This document shows, one piece after another, positions 1 through 13,800 of a stretch of DNA of 64,000 bases. Below the pieces are notes generated by a model. That model did no database searches and was not told the DNA's origin. It saw nothing but the letters and a program-made list of their open reading frames with translations. Position 1 is the stretch's first letter; each line of letters opens with the position of its first letter. Made by a program: the position numbers and the translations under genes. The stretch is from Avena insularis (Eukaryota > Streptophyta > Magnoliopsida > Poales > Poaceae): positions 340,185,211 through 340,249,210 of the forward strand of contig CM042696.1 in the NCBI GenBank assembly GCA_023614405.1, written 5' to 3'.

Positions 1-3000
1 ATGAGAAGAACAGACATGACATGACACTGATGGATCCTTATATGGTTTGTTTAGAAGAACACACATGCAATGACTCTAGCTGTGGTTCATGAAAAGAACA
101 CACATGCAATGACACTGGTGGATCCATGTGGTTTGTGGAAAGAATAGACATGCAATGACAGTGTGGTTCATAAAAAGAACACACATGCAATGACACTAGT
201 GGATCCATGTGTGGTTTGCGAGAAGAACAGACATGCAATGACACTGGTGGATCCTTATATGGTTTGTTTAGAAGAACACACATGCAACGACTCTAGCTGT
301 GGTTCATGAAAAGAACACACATGCAATGACATTGGTGGATCCACTTGTGGTTCATGAGAAGAACAGACAGGCAATCACACTAGGTGGATCCATGTGGTTT
401 GTTTAGAGGAATATATGCAATGACTGGATGTGGTTCATGAAAAGAACACACATGCAATGACACTAGTGGATCCATGTGTGGTCCATGAGAATAACAGACA
501 TGCAATCACACTGGCTGTGGTTCATGAAAAGAACATACATGCAATGACAATGGTGGATCCATGTGTTGTTTGTGGAAAGAATAGACATGCAATGACTCTA
601 GCTGTGGTTCAAGAAAAGAACACACATACAATGACACTGGTGGATCCATTTGTGGTTTGTGAGAAGAACAAACATGCAATGACAGTGGATCCATGTGAGG
701 TTTATGAAAAGAACACACATGCAATGACATTGGTGTATCCTTATGTGGTTTGTGAGAAGAACACATGCAATGACTCTAGCTGTGGTTCATGAAAAGAACA
801 CACATGCAATGATACTGGTAGATCCATATGTGGTTTGTGGAAGGAATATACATCCAATGACACTGGGTGTGGTTCATGAAAATAACACACATGCAATGAC
901 ACTGGTGTATCCTTATGTGGTTTGTGAGAAGAACACATGCAATGACTCTAGCTGTGGTTCATGAAAAGAACACACATGCAATGACACTAGGGGATCCATA
1001 TGTGGTTTGTGGAAGGAACAAATATGCAATAAATCTAGCTATGTTTCATGAAAAGAACAGACATGCAATGACACTAGTGGATCCATGTGTGGTTTGTGGA
1101 AAGAACAGACATGCAATGACTCTAACTGTGGTTCATGAAAAGAGCACACATGCAATGACACTTGTGGATCCATGTGTGGTTTGTGAGAAGAACACACATT
1201 CAATGACTCTAGCTGTGGTTCATGAAAAGAACACACATGCAATGACACTGGTGGATCCATGTGTGGTTCATGAGATGAACATACATGCAATCACACTAGG
1301 TGGATCCATGTGTGGTTTGTGAAAGAACAAACATGCAATGACACCTGGTGGTTCATGAAAAGAACATACATGCAATGACACTGGTGGATCCATGTGTGGT
1401 TTGTGGAAAGAACAGATGCAATGACACTGGTGGATACTTATGTGGTTTATTTAGAAGAACACATGCAATGACTCTAGCTATGGTTCATGAAAAGAACACA
1501 CATGCAATTACACTCGTGGATCCATGTGTGGTTTATGGAAAGAACAGACATGCAATGACACCGGTGTGGTTCATAAAAGAACACACATGCAATGACACTA
1601 GTGGATCCATGTGTGGTTTGTGCGAAGAACAGACATGCAATGACAATGGTGAATCCTTATATGGTTTGTTTAGAACAACACATGCAATGACTCTAGCTGT
1701 GGTTCATGAAAAGAACACACATGCAATGACACTGGTGGATCCATGTGTGATTCATGAGAAGAACAGACAAGCAATCACACTAGGTGGATCCATGTGTGGT
1801 TTGTTTAGAGGAACAAACGTGCAATGACTCTAGATGTGGTTCATGAAAAGAACACACGTGCAATGACACTGCTGGATCCATGTGTGGTTCATGAGAATAA
1901 CAGACATGCAATCACTCTGGCTATGGTTCATGAATAGAACACACATGTAATGACATTTGTGGATCCATGTGTGGTTTTTGAGAAGAACATACATGCAATG
2001 ACTCTAGCTGTGGTTCATGAAAAGAACACACATGCAATGACACCGGTGTATCCATGTGTGGTTCATGAGAAGAACATACATGCAATCACACTAGGTGGAT
2101 CCATGTGTGGTTTGTGAAAGAACAGACATGCAATGACTCTGGCTATGGTTCATGAATAGAACACACATGTAATGACACTGGTGGATCCATGTGTGGTTCA
2201 TTAGAAGAACAGACATGCAATGACACTAGTGGATCCATGTGTGGTTTGTGGAAAGAACAGACATGCAATGACACTGGTGGATCCTTATGTGGTTTATTTA
2301 GAAGAACACGCATGCAACGACTCTAGCTATGGTTCATGAAAAGAACACACATGCAATGACACTGGTGGATCCATGTGTGGTTTGTGGAAAGAATAGACAT
2401 GCAATGACACCGGGTGTGGTTCATAAAAAGAACACACATGCAATGACACTAGTGGATCCATGTGTGGTTTTTGAGAAGAACAGACATGAAATGACACTGA
2501 TGGATCCTTATATGGTTTGTTTAGAAGAACACACATGCAATGACTCTAGCTGTGGTTCATGAAAAGAACACACATGCAATGACACTGGTGGATCCATGTG
2601 TGGTTCATGAGAAGAACACACAGGCAATCACACTAGGTGGATCCATGTGTGGTTTGTGGAAAGAACAGACATGCAATGACTCTAACTGTGGTTCATGAAA
2701 AGAGCACACATGCAATGACACTTGTGGATCCATGTGTGGTTTGTGAGAAGAACATACATTCAATGACTCTAGCTGTGGTTCATGAAAAGAACACACATGC
2801 AATGACACTGGTGGATCCATGTGTTGTTCATGAGAAGAACATACATGCAATCACACTAGGTGGATCCATGTGTGGTTTGTGAAAGAACAAACATGCAATG
2901 ACACTGGCTGTGTTTCATGAAAAAAACATACATGCAATGACACTGGTGGATCCATGTGTGGTTTGTGGAAAGAACAGACATGCAATGACACTGGTGGATC

Positions 3001-6000
3001 CTTATGTGGTTTATTTAGAAGAACACACATGCAATGACTCTAGCTGTGGTTCATGAAAAGAACACACATGCAATGACACTGGTGGATCCATGTGTGGTTT
3101 ATGGAAATAATAGACATGCAATGACACCGGGTGTGGTTCATAAAAAGAACACACATGCAATGACACTTGTGGATCCATGTGTGGTTTGTGAGAAGAACAG
3201 ACATGGAATGACACTGGTGGATCCTTATATGGTTTGTTTAGAAGAACACACATGCAATGACTCTAGTTGTGGTTCATGAAAAGAACATACATGCAATGAC
3301 ACTGGTGGATCCATGTGTTGTTTGTGGAAAGAATAGACATGCAATGACTCTAGCTATGGTTCAGGAAAATAACACACATGCAATGACACTGGTGGATCCA
3401 TGTGTGGTTTGTGAGAAGAACAGACATGCAATGGCACTGGTGGATCCATGTGAGGTTTATGAAAAGAACACAAATGCAATGACACTGGTGTATCCTTATG
3501 TTGTTTGTGAGAAGAACACACATGCAATCACACTATCTCTGGTTCATGAAAAGAACACACATGCAATGATACTGGTGGATCCATATGTGGTTTGTGGAAG
3601 GAACATACATGCAATGACACTGGGTGTGGTTCATGAAAATAACACACATGCAATGACACTTGTGTATCCTTATGTGGTTTCTGAGAAGAACCCACATGCA
3701 ATGACTCTAGTTGTGGTTCACGAAAAGAACACACATGCAATGACACTAGTGGATCCATATGTGGTTTGTGGAAGGAACAGACATGCAATAACTCTAGCTA
3801 TGGTTCATAAAAGAACAGACATGCAATGACACTAGTGGATCCATGTGTGGTTTGTGGAAAGAATAGACATGCAATGATTCTAACTCTGTTTCATGGAAAG
3901 AACACACATGCAATGACACTTGTGGATCCATGTGTGGTTTATGAGAAGAACATACATGCAATGACTCTAGCTGTGGTTCATGAAAAGAACACACATGCAA
4001 TGACACTGGTGGATCCATGTGTGGTTCATGAGAAGAACATACATGCAATCACACTAGGTGGATCCATGTGTGGTTTGTGAAAGAACAAACATGCAATGAC
4101 TCTGGCTATGGTTCATGAAAAGAACACACATGTAATGACACTGGTGGATCCATGTGTGGTTCATCAGAAGAACAGACATGCAATGACACTGGCTGTGGTT
4201 CATGAAAAGAACATACATGCAATGACACTAGTGGATCCATGTGCGGTTTGTGGAAAGAACAGACATGCAATGACACTGGTGGATCCTTATGTGGTTTATT
4301 TAGAAGAACACACATGCAATGACACTAGCTATGGTTCATGAAAAGAACACACATGCAATGACACTAGTGGATCCATGTGTGGTTTGTGGAAAGAATAGAC
4401 ATGCAATGACAGCGGGTGTGGTTCATAAAAAGAACACACATGCAATGACACTAGTGGATCCATGTGTGGTTTGTGAGAAGAACAGACATGCAATGACAGT
4501 GGTGGATCCTTATATGGTTTGTTTAGAAGAACACACATGCAATGACTCTAGCTGTGGTTCATGAAAAGAACACACATGCAATGACACTGGTGGATCCATG
4601 TGTGGTTCATCAGAATAACACACAGGCAATCACACTAGGTGGATCCATGTGTGGTTTGTTTAGAGGAACAGACGTGCAATGACTCTGGATGTGGTTCATG
4701 AAAAGAACACACATGCAATGACACTGCTGGATCCATGTGTGGTTCATGAGAATAACAGACATGCAATCACACTGGTTGTGGTTCATGAAAAGAACATACA
4801 TGCAATGACACTGGTGGATCCATGTGTTGTTTGTGGAAAGAACAGACATGCAATGACTCTAGCTGTGGTTTATGAAAAGAACACACATGCAATGACACTG
4901 GTGGATCCATGTGAGGTTTATGAAAAGAACATACATGCAATGACACTGGTGGATCCATGTGGTTTGTTTAGAAGAACACAATGACTCTAGATGTGGTTCA
5001 TGAAAGAACACACATGCAATGACTTGGTGGATCCATGTGTGGTTTCATGAGAACAGACATGCAATGACTAGCTGTGGTTCATGAAAAGAACACACATTCA
5101 ATGACACTAGTGGATCCATGTGTGGTTTGTAGGAAGAACATACATGCAATGACTCTCGCTGTGGTTCATGAAAAGAACACACATGCAATGACACTCTTGG
5201 ATCCATGTGTAGTTTGTGGAAAGAACAGACATGCAATGACTCTAGCAGTGGTTCATCAGAAGAACATACATAGAATCACACTTGTGGATCCATGTGTGGT
5301 TTGTGAGAAGAACATACATGCAATGACTCTAGTGGATCCATGTGGTTCATGAAAAGAACACACATGCAATGACACTGGTGGATCCATGTGTGGATCATGA
5401 AAAGAACACACATGCAATGACACTCGTGGATCCATGTGTGGTATGTGAAAAGAACAAACATGCAATGACACTGCGGCTATGGTTCATAAAAGAACAGACA
5501 TGCAATGACACTGGCTGTGGTTCATGAAAAGAACATACATGCAATGACACTAGTGGATCCATGTGCGGTTTGTGGAAAGAACAAACATGCAATGACACTG
5601 GTGGATCCTTATGTGGTTTATTTAGAAGAACACACATGCAATGACTCTAGCCATGGTTCATGAAAAGAACACACATGCAATGACACTAGTGGATCCATGT
5701 GTGGTTTGTGGAAAGAATAGACATGCAATGACACCGGGTGTGGTTCATAAAAAGAACACACATGCAATGACACTAGTGGATCCATCTGTGGTTTGTGAGA
5801 AGAACATACATGCAATGACACTGGTGGATCCTTATATGGTTTCTTTAGAGGAACAGACGTGCAATGACTCTCGATGTGGTTCATGAAAAGAACACACATG
5901 CAATGACACTGGTGGATCCATGTGTGGTTCATGAGAATAACAGACATGCAATCACACTGGTTGTGGTTCATGAAAAGAACATACATGCAATGACACTGGT

Positions 6001-6024
6001 GGATCCATTTGTTGTTTGTGGAAA
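1..6024. repeat. BamHI-type satellite array, left block
   Basis: Uninterrupted tandem array that runs off the left edge. Two module types alternate. The A module is about 48 bp: TGTGGTTCATGAAAAGAACA followed by CACATGCAATGACACTGGTG and GATCCATG, so it carries a GGATCC site. The B module is about 39 bp: the same first part, ending ATGCAATGACTCTAGC. Variants replace GGTTCATGAA with GGTTTGTGGAA or GGTTTGTTTAGAAG. Module lengths are multiples of 3 and lack stops, so repetitive frames stay open on both strands: the plus frame repeats VVHEKNTHAMTLVDPC and the minus frame repeats MDPPVSLHVCSFHEP. I read these as by-products of unit length, not as genes. Variants such as TTTGTTTAGAAGAACAC break the frame at intervals. 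Confidence 0.97.
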
Positions 6025-9000
6025 TGTAGGATCCCCAACCTTTAATAAGATTGAGTCCCCTGTGTTTACAATGCTAGTCCCTGGATCAATAGCTAGCATC
6101 CACAGTTCAGATGTAATATCGAGAAACAAAGGTCATAATACAACTTTATAACCAGGAATAACATAACTTTATTACATCAAACATAGCTCATTAGGCTATT
6201 ACATTACATTGCAGCGGAATAACTATAAGCATTGGGTCCTTCATCTTCAAAGTGCCACAGGCAGATGTTGGTTGTAGACTTTGTAATCCTAATCAATCAA
6301 TCTTCACTAAAACAATCAAACCTGCAACATAATAAGTTACAGCCACAAGGGTCAATACATTTGAATTGTATTGGCAAGTGATACTTTGGTAGTATAGTGG
6401 AGTCTATCATCTATATGTATTTGGCTAAGTGGAGTTGAGGCTTTGCATTGCTCAAAATAGATTTTTCCCTATCATTTGAAAATAAGTTTTGTTTGGCAAA
6501 AACAAATTCCAAGGCATCTATCAATCAAAGACTGAAGATCCACTCAGGGCATCTATCAATCAAAGACTGAAGATTTACTTGGCAAAAACAATTTCCCAAT
6601 CTAAGATTTTGAGATCCTTGTACCAAGCCATCTCTCCATCAAAGATTGAAGAATTTCACACAACCCTTGTTCACCCACAAGTTTTAATTTAGAAATTGGA
6701 ATGATGAGATTCTTGATTGCTTCCATGTCTTGATGCTCAAATTGTCCTTTACAGGGACATGGCTAAGTACTTAGGTTTTACACTCTGCAGAGGTGGTGCA
6801 CTTTCCCACAAGCCTTGGTTTCCCAAGAATGATCCTTGATAGCCTTTCCTTAGTCAAATGGGACGCTCCAACCTATCAATCACTACCACCCACTGTCCAA
6901 AAGACTAAGTTCCAGCATCCTAAGATCATGGCAGAGCCCATAATGCCAAGTGGTTGCACTTGAAGCTTTTCAACATTTGACATCTCAAATCTCTTTGTTT
7001 CCTGGGTGGCCATCCACAAGTGAGATACACAAGCCAAGTCCATGGCCTTGTGAACCACTCAACATAAGCCATTCCTTCCATTCCACCCAGGTGGTTCATT
7101 AATCTTAGTTGTTTTATTAAACAAAACACAAGTCCTCAGACTTAGAATATTTTTCATAGTGTGAATATATATCCCACCCAAGTTTTCTATTAGCTAGGCT
7201 AAGCTTGGTAGTAATAGGATTCTTAACTTAGGAAAATCCTACTAAGGATTCATCTACTAGATTTCCTATAGCAAGGTCTATACTTAGCAAAATAAAAACC
7301 ATGCAAGATTTTACTTTAGCAAAAACACTAATGCATAGTGAAAATAATGGGACATAAGATATGAAGCATCACTTGCCTTTTTGGTAGAGGGTATAAGTTC
7401 ACTCCTTGTCCTTGCAACACTCACACTCTTCAAGTCACTACAATCAATCAAGCAAGGCACAAACTCAATCTACCAATCAAGCAAATCAACACATAAAATA
7501 ACAAAGTCAAAGAAATGCATGCAAGCATGCCAAGCTTTCTTTGTTTGCAAAAGTGGTTCCTAGTGGGTCATAGACATTTGGGTACACCTAATGGTCATTT
7601 TGTTAAGTGGCAAAGTCATGCATAGGCATGCAAAGGTTGGTTCTAATGTAGGGATGGTCCTCACTAGGCTTCTAAACTTTGTAAGTTCAAATTGGTCATT
7701 TACCAAAATGGCAAAGTCATTTGCAAAAGGGTTTCTATTAGATTCCTAAACTTTGTAAGATCCAAATTGGTCATTTACCAAAGTGGCAAAGTTGTTAGCA
7801 AAGGTTTCACCTCAAAACCAATTTCAAAACAAAGGCACCTATTTGGTCATTTATGTGGTGAAGAAATATGTCTACTAGGGTTTTAGTCTATAGGGTTCAC
7901 CAAATGAGTTGCTATTGCAAAACTTGGTGCTTTTGGTCAGTAGGTTTGGTCCAAACATTTTCTCAAGGTTTTCTTTATGAAAGCATTTTCATAAACAAAA
8001 CAAATAGTTTTAGTTAGCTAGAAATGGACTAAACTAATTAATCCATTCTATTCTTTTCCAAAATCACTTTCCAAACTATGGGTTGGTTCCTATGGTCAGC
8101 AAGGTCACAACAAACTAATTTGCAAAGGTTTTAACCTAAGAATCATTTTTAAATGATTTTTCTAAGTTTAGCAAGCACACAAAAGAATCTGCAAAATTAA
8201 ACAAGCTAACCGATACTATTTGCTAAACTAAGGCCAGGGTTGGTTAGAGCTTGTCTTGCTGATTCCAACGACATCAAATTTGTAAAATTTGGACGTGTGG
8301 ATCAAAAGATACAAGGGTTTGAAGTTTGCAAAAGTTTCTGTTTTCAAATTCTGTTTTTAAACAGATAGGTGACACGCGGCGGTATTCTATTGGACTGTAC
8401 CGGTTCGGCCGGATCGTGGCTGCGGTGCGTTAGATCTAGTTAGATCGTACGGCACAGAGGACATACCTCTTCGCGTTAATTGATTCTGTCGTAACCGATG
8501 GATCTGCATCTAACGGTAGCTAGGCGTTTGACCTAAAAGGAGCGGCGATGCGGCGGCTGCTGGCGGCGGAGTCGTCGGTCGATGACGGTGCCGGCGATGC
8601 AGAGGGCAAGGGAGAAGGAGGGGTTGCTCACCGAGCTCAGGGGGTCACGGTGATGCTCAACGTGCGATTGACGAGGCAAGGGGCGCACTGGGTTAGGTGG
8701 AATCTCTCATCGGAGTTGCTGCGGGCGGCGGTGCTCTCGGCTTGTCGTCGTGGACGTCGCTGTGATTCACTCCGAAGCGAAAGGAAGGCACAGTTAGATG
8801 CGCGGGTCCAAGGCAAGGTCGTGTGCGTGAACAAGGAGTGAAGGGACGGTCTGGTCTTACCGGTGGGGCTCGTCGGAGGAAGCGGATGGCGGCGGAAGTC
8901 GAGCTTGTCGAAGACGGTCATGGACCACGAGAGGACAAACGAGGTCTGGGTTAGATGCAGAGATCATGTCGGTGTGGCGTAAGCGAGAGAGGGCTCGGGT

Positions 9001-10866
9001 GGTGCATACCTCGGAGAAACTTGACGGAGACGAAGCGGCAGTGGCGGCAGTGGTGTCGTCGTCGGTCGAGCTTGGCACCAGCGTCGAACGGAGCACGCAG
9101 AAGCACCGATGAGTGTGGAGTATGCGTCGTGGTCAAAGAGGCAAGGCGATGGGGTTTCGTCGGAATTGTCACCGGAACATCGTCGGAGCAGAGGCGTTCG
9201 AGGAGGAATTGAGGCGCCTGGGGCGAGCTTGGGAAAGTCGAGGAAAAGATGAGGAGAGGAAGGCGTTTAAGTAGGAGTCGTCATGGCGAGGATTAACATA
9301 GCGTTCTGCGAATTTATGCGAAGCTTTCAGCGAAGCAGTGAAAGCGTCGTCTGGGGGAGAAGAAGTCGCGGGGAAGACGATGGCTAGAGAAGTGGGACCG
9401 ACGCGTCAGTGGGAAAAAGAAAGGAGGGGGAGGTCCACCGGTCAGCTGCTGTGTGGGTTTCTTTCGCGGTACAGAAAAAATGGTTCGGGGAGGAAATAAG
9501 TGGAGGTGGGGTCTGTTGTCAGCGAGTGAGGGAGAGGGAGAAGTGGGTCCGGGCTGTCAGTCTCTTTGCGGGTCTGTTTCCGAGTGAGAAAAGAAACACT
9601 TCGAGGGAGGAAGTACTGGGCTGGACTGGCTTAGTGGGCTGGGCCTGTTTTCTTATTTTTTTTTTCTGTCTGCTTTCTTTTTCTAATTCTTTTTCTGTTT
9701 TCAATTTCAAACAAATATTCAAACAATTTCAAACAACACTCAATCAATTCAAACAGCAAACTTTTCATTTGAATTTGGTTCTGTTTGGCAACATAATCCA
9801 AATCTCAAAATGAAATAATATTTTATTTATTTTTAGGATCCATTTAATAATTAAATAAAATGGATCTTTAGTTATTAGGGTTTGATTTATTTAATAAAAT
9901 TTCCATTTGAATTCCAATTATTTTCAAAACCAAACCAGAAGGTTTAATTTGAAAAATAAAAGAATACTTGGAAACTTATTTAAATAAATGAATAAGTTTT
10001 GGTGTTTTAATTAAAATGGGAAAGCCTTTTACTTAAATAAAATTGGATATTTAAATCCTTATTATTTTATTTAAATAATCCTTTACTCATTTTAATCAAA
10101 GCAAAACCTTTTAATAAAAGATTTCAAAGTAGTAATAAAATACTTGGTGTTCATTTAAAATGGGAAAAGCTTTTACTTAAATAAAATTGGATGTTTAAAT
10201 CCTTATTATTTTATTTAAATAAACCTTTACTCATTTTATCAAAACAAAATATTTTATTACAAAAGCTTGTCCAAAATTAATTTGGCTCACCTTTTCATTT
10301 GAAACCAAAGTCTTTTATTAAAAGATCTAAATTTGTATTTCCAAAACAATTTATTTTTCCTTTAACAAAGGTTTATCTTTTTGATCCATTTAGGATTATT
10401 TGTTCACCAAAGGGTATGGGCTTTTTGGGTAAGGCTTTAATGGCTTTGGAAATTCAATTTCCTTATCTTATCATATTTCTAAGATTTTGCTTATGGTTCC
10501 AAATTGAGTGAAACCAACTTCTAAGGTCTTTCTTGATCCTTTGTGAAAATTTGTTGATCAACTTGGTATGGATCAAATCCATAGATTGGGAGATACTTTG
10601 GAGAATGATTTCCTTCCATTAGGGTTTAGGGTTTTGGGTTTCTTTCCAAATGTTCAAATTTCCAGATACATTCATTTGAGGAATGCATTTCCCTTGATTT
10701 GGATTTTTTTTGTTGAATTCAAACTTCTGCCAAAGTTTGTTCAAGATGGGATTTTAAGTCTCCTTTTAGAAACAAAAGTTTCTTTTCACCCTGATTTTTA
10801 ACAAAAATTTATTTTGTTTATTTAATTTTTCACATTACAAGATTTGGAAAATCTTGGGATGTGACA
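6025..10866 (-). mobile_element. Solo-LTR-like insertion in the satellite (4842 bp)
   Basis: The insertion begins TGTAGGATCCCC and ends GGGATGTGACA. Read on the minus strand it opens TGTCACATCCCAAG, a start I associate with long grass Gypsy-type LTRs. It is flanked by the direct repeat GGAAA (6020-6024 and 10867-10871). The same satellite context without the insertion occurs at 13306-13310 and 15742-15746. There is no second LTR, no primer site and no pol coding inside, so a solo LTR or a large non-coding (LARD-like) LTR is the best reading. Contents: an AT-rich tract with small repeats (about 6520-6600 and 7660-7810), a GC-rich segment (8540-9260), and an AT-rich 3' part with a tandem duplication. 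No gene is supported inside. Family name is not assigned. Confidence 0.85.
10011..10250. repeat. Tandem duplication of about 143 bp in the long LTR
   Basis: The stretch from TTAAAATGGGAAAGCC through TTTACTTAAATAAAATTGGA and CCTTATTATTTTATTTAAAT is repeated about 143 bp later (starts near 10011 and 10154) with a few substitutions. AT-rich, no coding. Confidence 0.8.
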
Positions 10867-10871
10867 GGAAA

Positions 10872-13800
10872 GAACATACATGCAATGACTCTAGCTGTGG
10901 TTCATGAAAAGAACACACATGCAATGACACTGGTGGATCCATGTGAGGTTTATGAAAAGAACACACTTGCAATGACATTGGTGTATCCTTATGTGGTTTG
11001 TGAGAAGAAGACACATGCAATGACTCTAGCTGTGGTTCATGAAAAGAACACACATGCAATGATACTGGTGGATCCATATGTGGTTTGTGGAAGGAACATA
11101 CATGCAATAACTCTAGCTATGGTTCATGAAAAGAACAGACTTGCAATGACACTAGTGGATCCATGTGTAGTTTGTGGAAAGAACAGACATGCAATGACTC
11201 TAACTGTGGTTCATGAAAAGAACACACATGCAATGACACTTGTGGATCCATGTGTGGTTTGTGAGAAGAACATACATGCAATGACTCTAGCATTGGTTCA
11301 TGAAAAGAACACACATGCAATGACACTGGTGGATGCATGTGTGGTTCATGAGAAGAACATACATGCAATCACACTAGGTGGATCCATGTGTGGTTTGTGA
11401 AAGAACAGACATGCAATGACTCTGGCTATGGTTCATGAAAAGAACACACATGTCATGACACTGGTGGATCCATGTGTGGTTCATGAGAAGAACAGACATG
11501 CAATGACACTGGCTGGGGTTCATGAAAAGAACATACATGCAATGACACTAGTGGATCCATGTGAGGTTTGTGGAAAGAACATACATGCAATGACACTAGT
11601 GGATCCTTATGTGGTTTATTTAGAAGAACACACATGCAATGACTCTAGCTATGGTTCATGAAAAGAACACACATGCAATGACACTGGTGGATCCATGTGT
11701 GGTTTGTGGAAAGAATAGACATGCAATGACACCGGGTGTGGTTCATAAAAAGAACACACATGCAATGACACTAGTAGATCCATGTGTGGTTTGTGAGAAG
11801 AACAGACATGCAATGACACTGGTGCATCCTTATATGGTTTGTTTAGAAGAACACACATGCAATGACTCTAGCTATGGTTCATGAAAAGAACACACATGCA
11901 ATGACACTGGTGGATCCATGTGTGGTTCATGAGAATAACACACAGGCAATCACACTAGGTGGATCCATGTGTGGTTTGTTTAGAGGAACAGACGTGCAAT
12001 GACTCTGGATGTGGTTCATGAAAAGAACACACATGCAATGACACTGGTGGATCCATGTGTGGTTCATGAGAATAACAGACATGCAATCACAGTGGTTGTG
12101 GTTCATGAAAAGAACATACATGCAATGACACTGGTGGATCCATGTGTTGTTTGTGGAAAGAACAGACATGCAATGACTCTAGCTGTGGTTTATGAAAAGA
12201 ACACACATGCAATGACACTGGTGGATCCATGTGAGGTTTATGAAAAGAACACACATGCAATGACACTGGTGTATCCTTATGTGGTTTGTGAGAAGAACAC
12301 ACATGCAATGACTCTAGCTGTGGTTCATGAAAAGAACACACATGTAATGATACTGGTGGATCCATATGTGGTTTGTGGAAGGAACATACATGCAATAACT
12401 CTAGCTATGGTTCATGAAAAGAACAGACTTGCAATGACACTAGTGGATCCATGTGTAGTTTGTGGAAAGAACAGACATGCAATGACTCTAACTTTGGTTC
12501 ATGAAAAGAACACACATGCAATGACACTTGTGGATCCATGTGTGGTTTGTGAGAAGAACATACATGCAATGACTCTAGCTGTGGTTCATGAAAAGAACAC
12601 ACATGCAATGACACTGGTGGATCCATGTGTGGTTCATGAGATGAACATACATGCAATCACACTAGGTGGATCCATGTGTGGTTTGTGAAAGAACAGACAT
12701 GCAATGACTCTGGCTATGGTTCATGAAAAGAACACACATGTAATGACACTGGTGGATCCATGTGTGGTTCATGAGAAGAACAGACATGCAATGACACTGG
12801 CTGTGGTTCATGAAAAGAACATACATGCAATGACACTAGTGGATCCATGTGCGGTTTGTGGAAAGAACAGACATGCAATGACACTGGTGGATCCTTATGT
12901 GGTTTATTTAGAAGAACACACATGCACTGACTCTAGCCATGGTTCATGAAAAGAACACACATGCAATGACACTAGTGGATCCATGTGTGGTTTGTGGAAA
13001 GAATAGACATGCAATGACACCGGGTGTGGTTCATAAAAAGAACACACATGCAATGACACTAGTGGATCCATCTGTGGTTTGTGAGAAGAACATACATGCA
13101 ATGACACTGGTGGATCCTTATATGGTTTCTCTAGAGGAACAGACGTGCAATGACTCTGGATGTGGTTCATGAAAAGAACACACATGCAATGACACTGGTG
13201 GATCCATGTGTGGTTCATGAGAATAACAGACATGCAATCACACTGGTTGTGGTTCATGAAAACAACATACATGCAATGACACTGGTGGATCCATTTGTTG
13301 TTTGTGGAAAGAACATACATGCAATGACTCTAGCTGTGGTTCATGAAAAGAACACACATGCAATGACACTGGTGGATCCATGTGAGGTTTATGAAAAGAA
13401 CACACATGCAATGACATTGGTGTATCCTTATGTGGTTTGTGAGAAGAAGACACATGCAATGACTCTAGCTGTGGTTCATGAAAAGAACACACATGCAATG
13501 ATACTGGTGGATCCATATGTGGTTTGTGGAAGGAACATACATGCAATAACTCTAGCTATGGTTCATGAAAAGAACAGACTTGCAATGACACTAGTGGATC
13601 CATGTGTAGTTTGTGGAAAGAACAGACATGCAATGACTCTAACTGTGGTTCATGAAAAGAACACACATGCAATGACACTTGTGGATCCATGTGTGGTTTG
13701 TGAGAAGAACATACATGCAATGACTCTAGCTGTGGTTCATGAAAAGAACACACATGCAATGACACTGGTGGATGCATGTGTGGTTCATGAGAAGAACATA

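Noticed and set aside
1..6024. CRISPR-like array
   Set aside because: Repeats are contiguous variants of one module without unique spacers, and the window is a plant nuclear genome.
8548..9212. GC-rich frames inside the solo LTR as genes
   Set aside because: Overlapping frames on both strands, Arg-rich low-complexity products, no motif, and located within an LTR.
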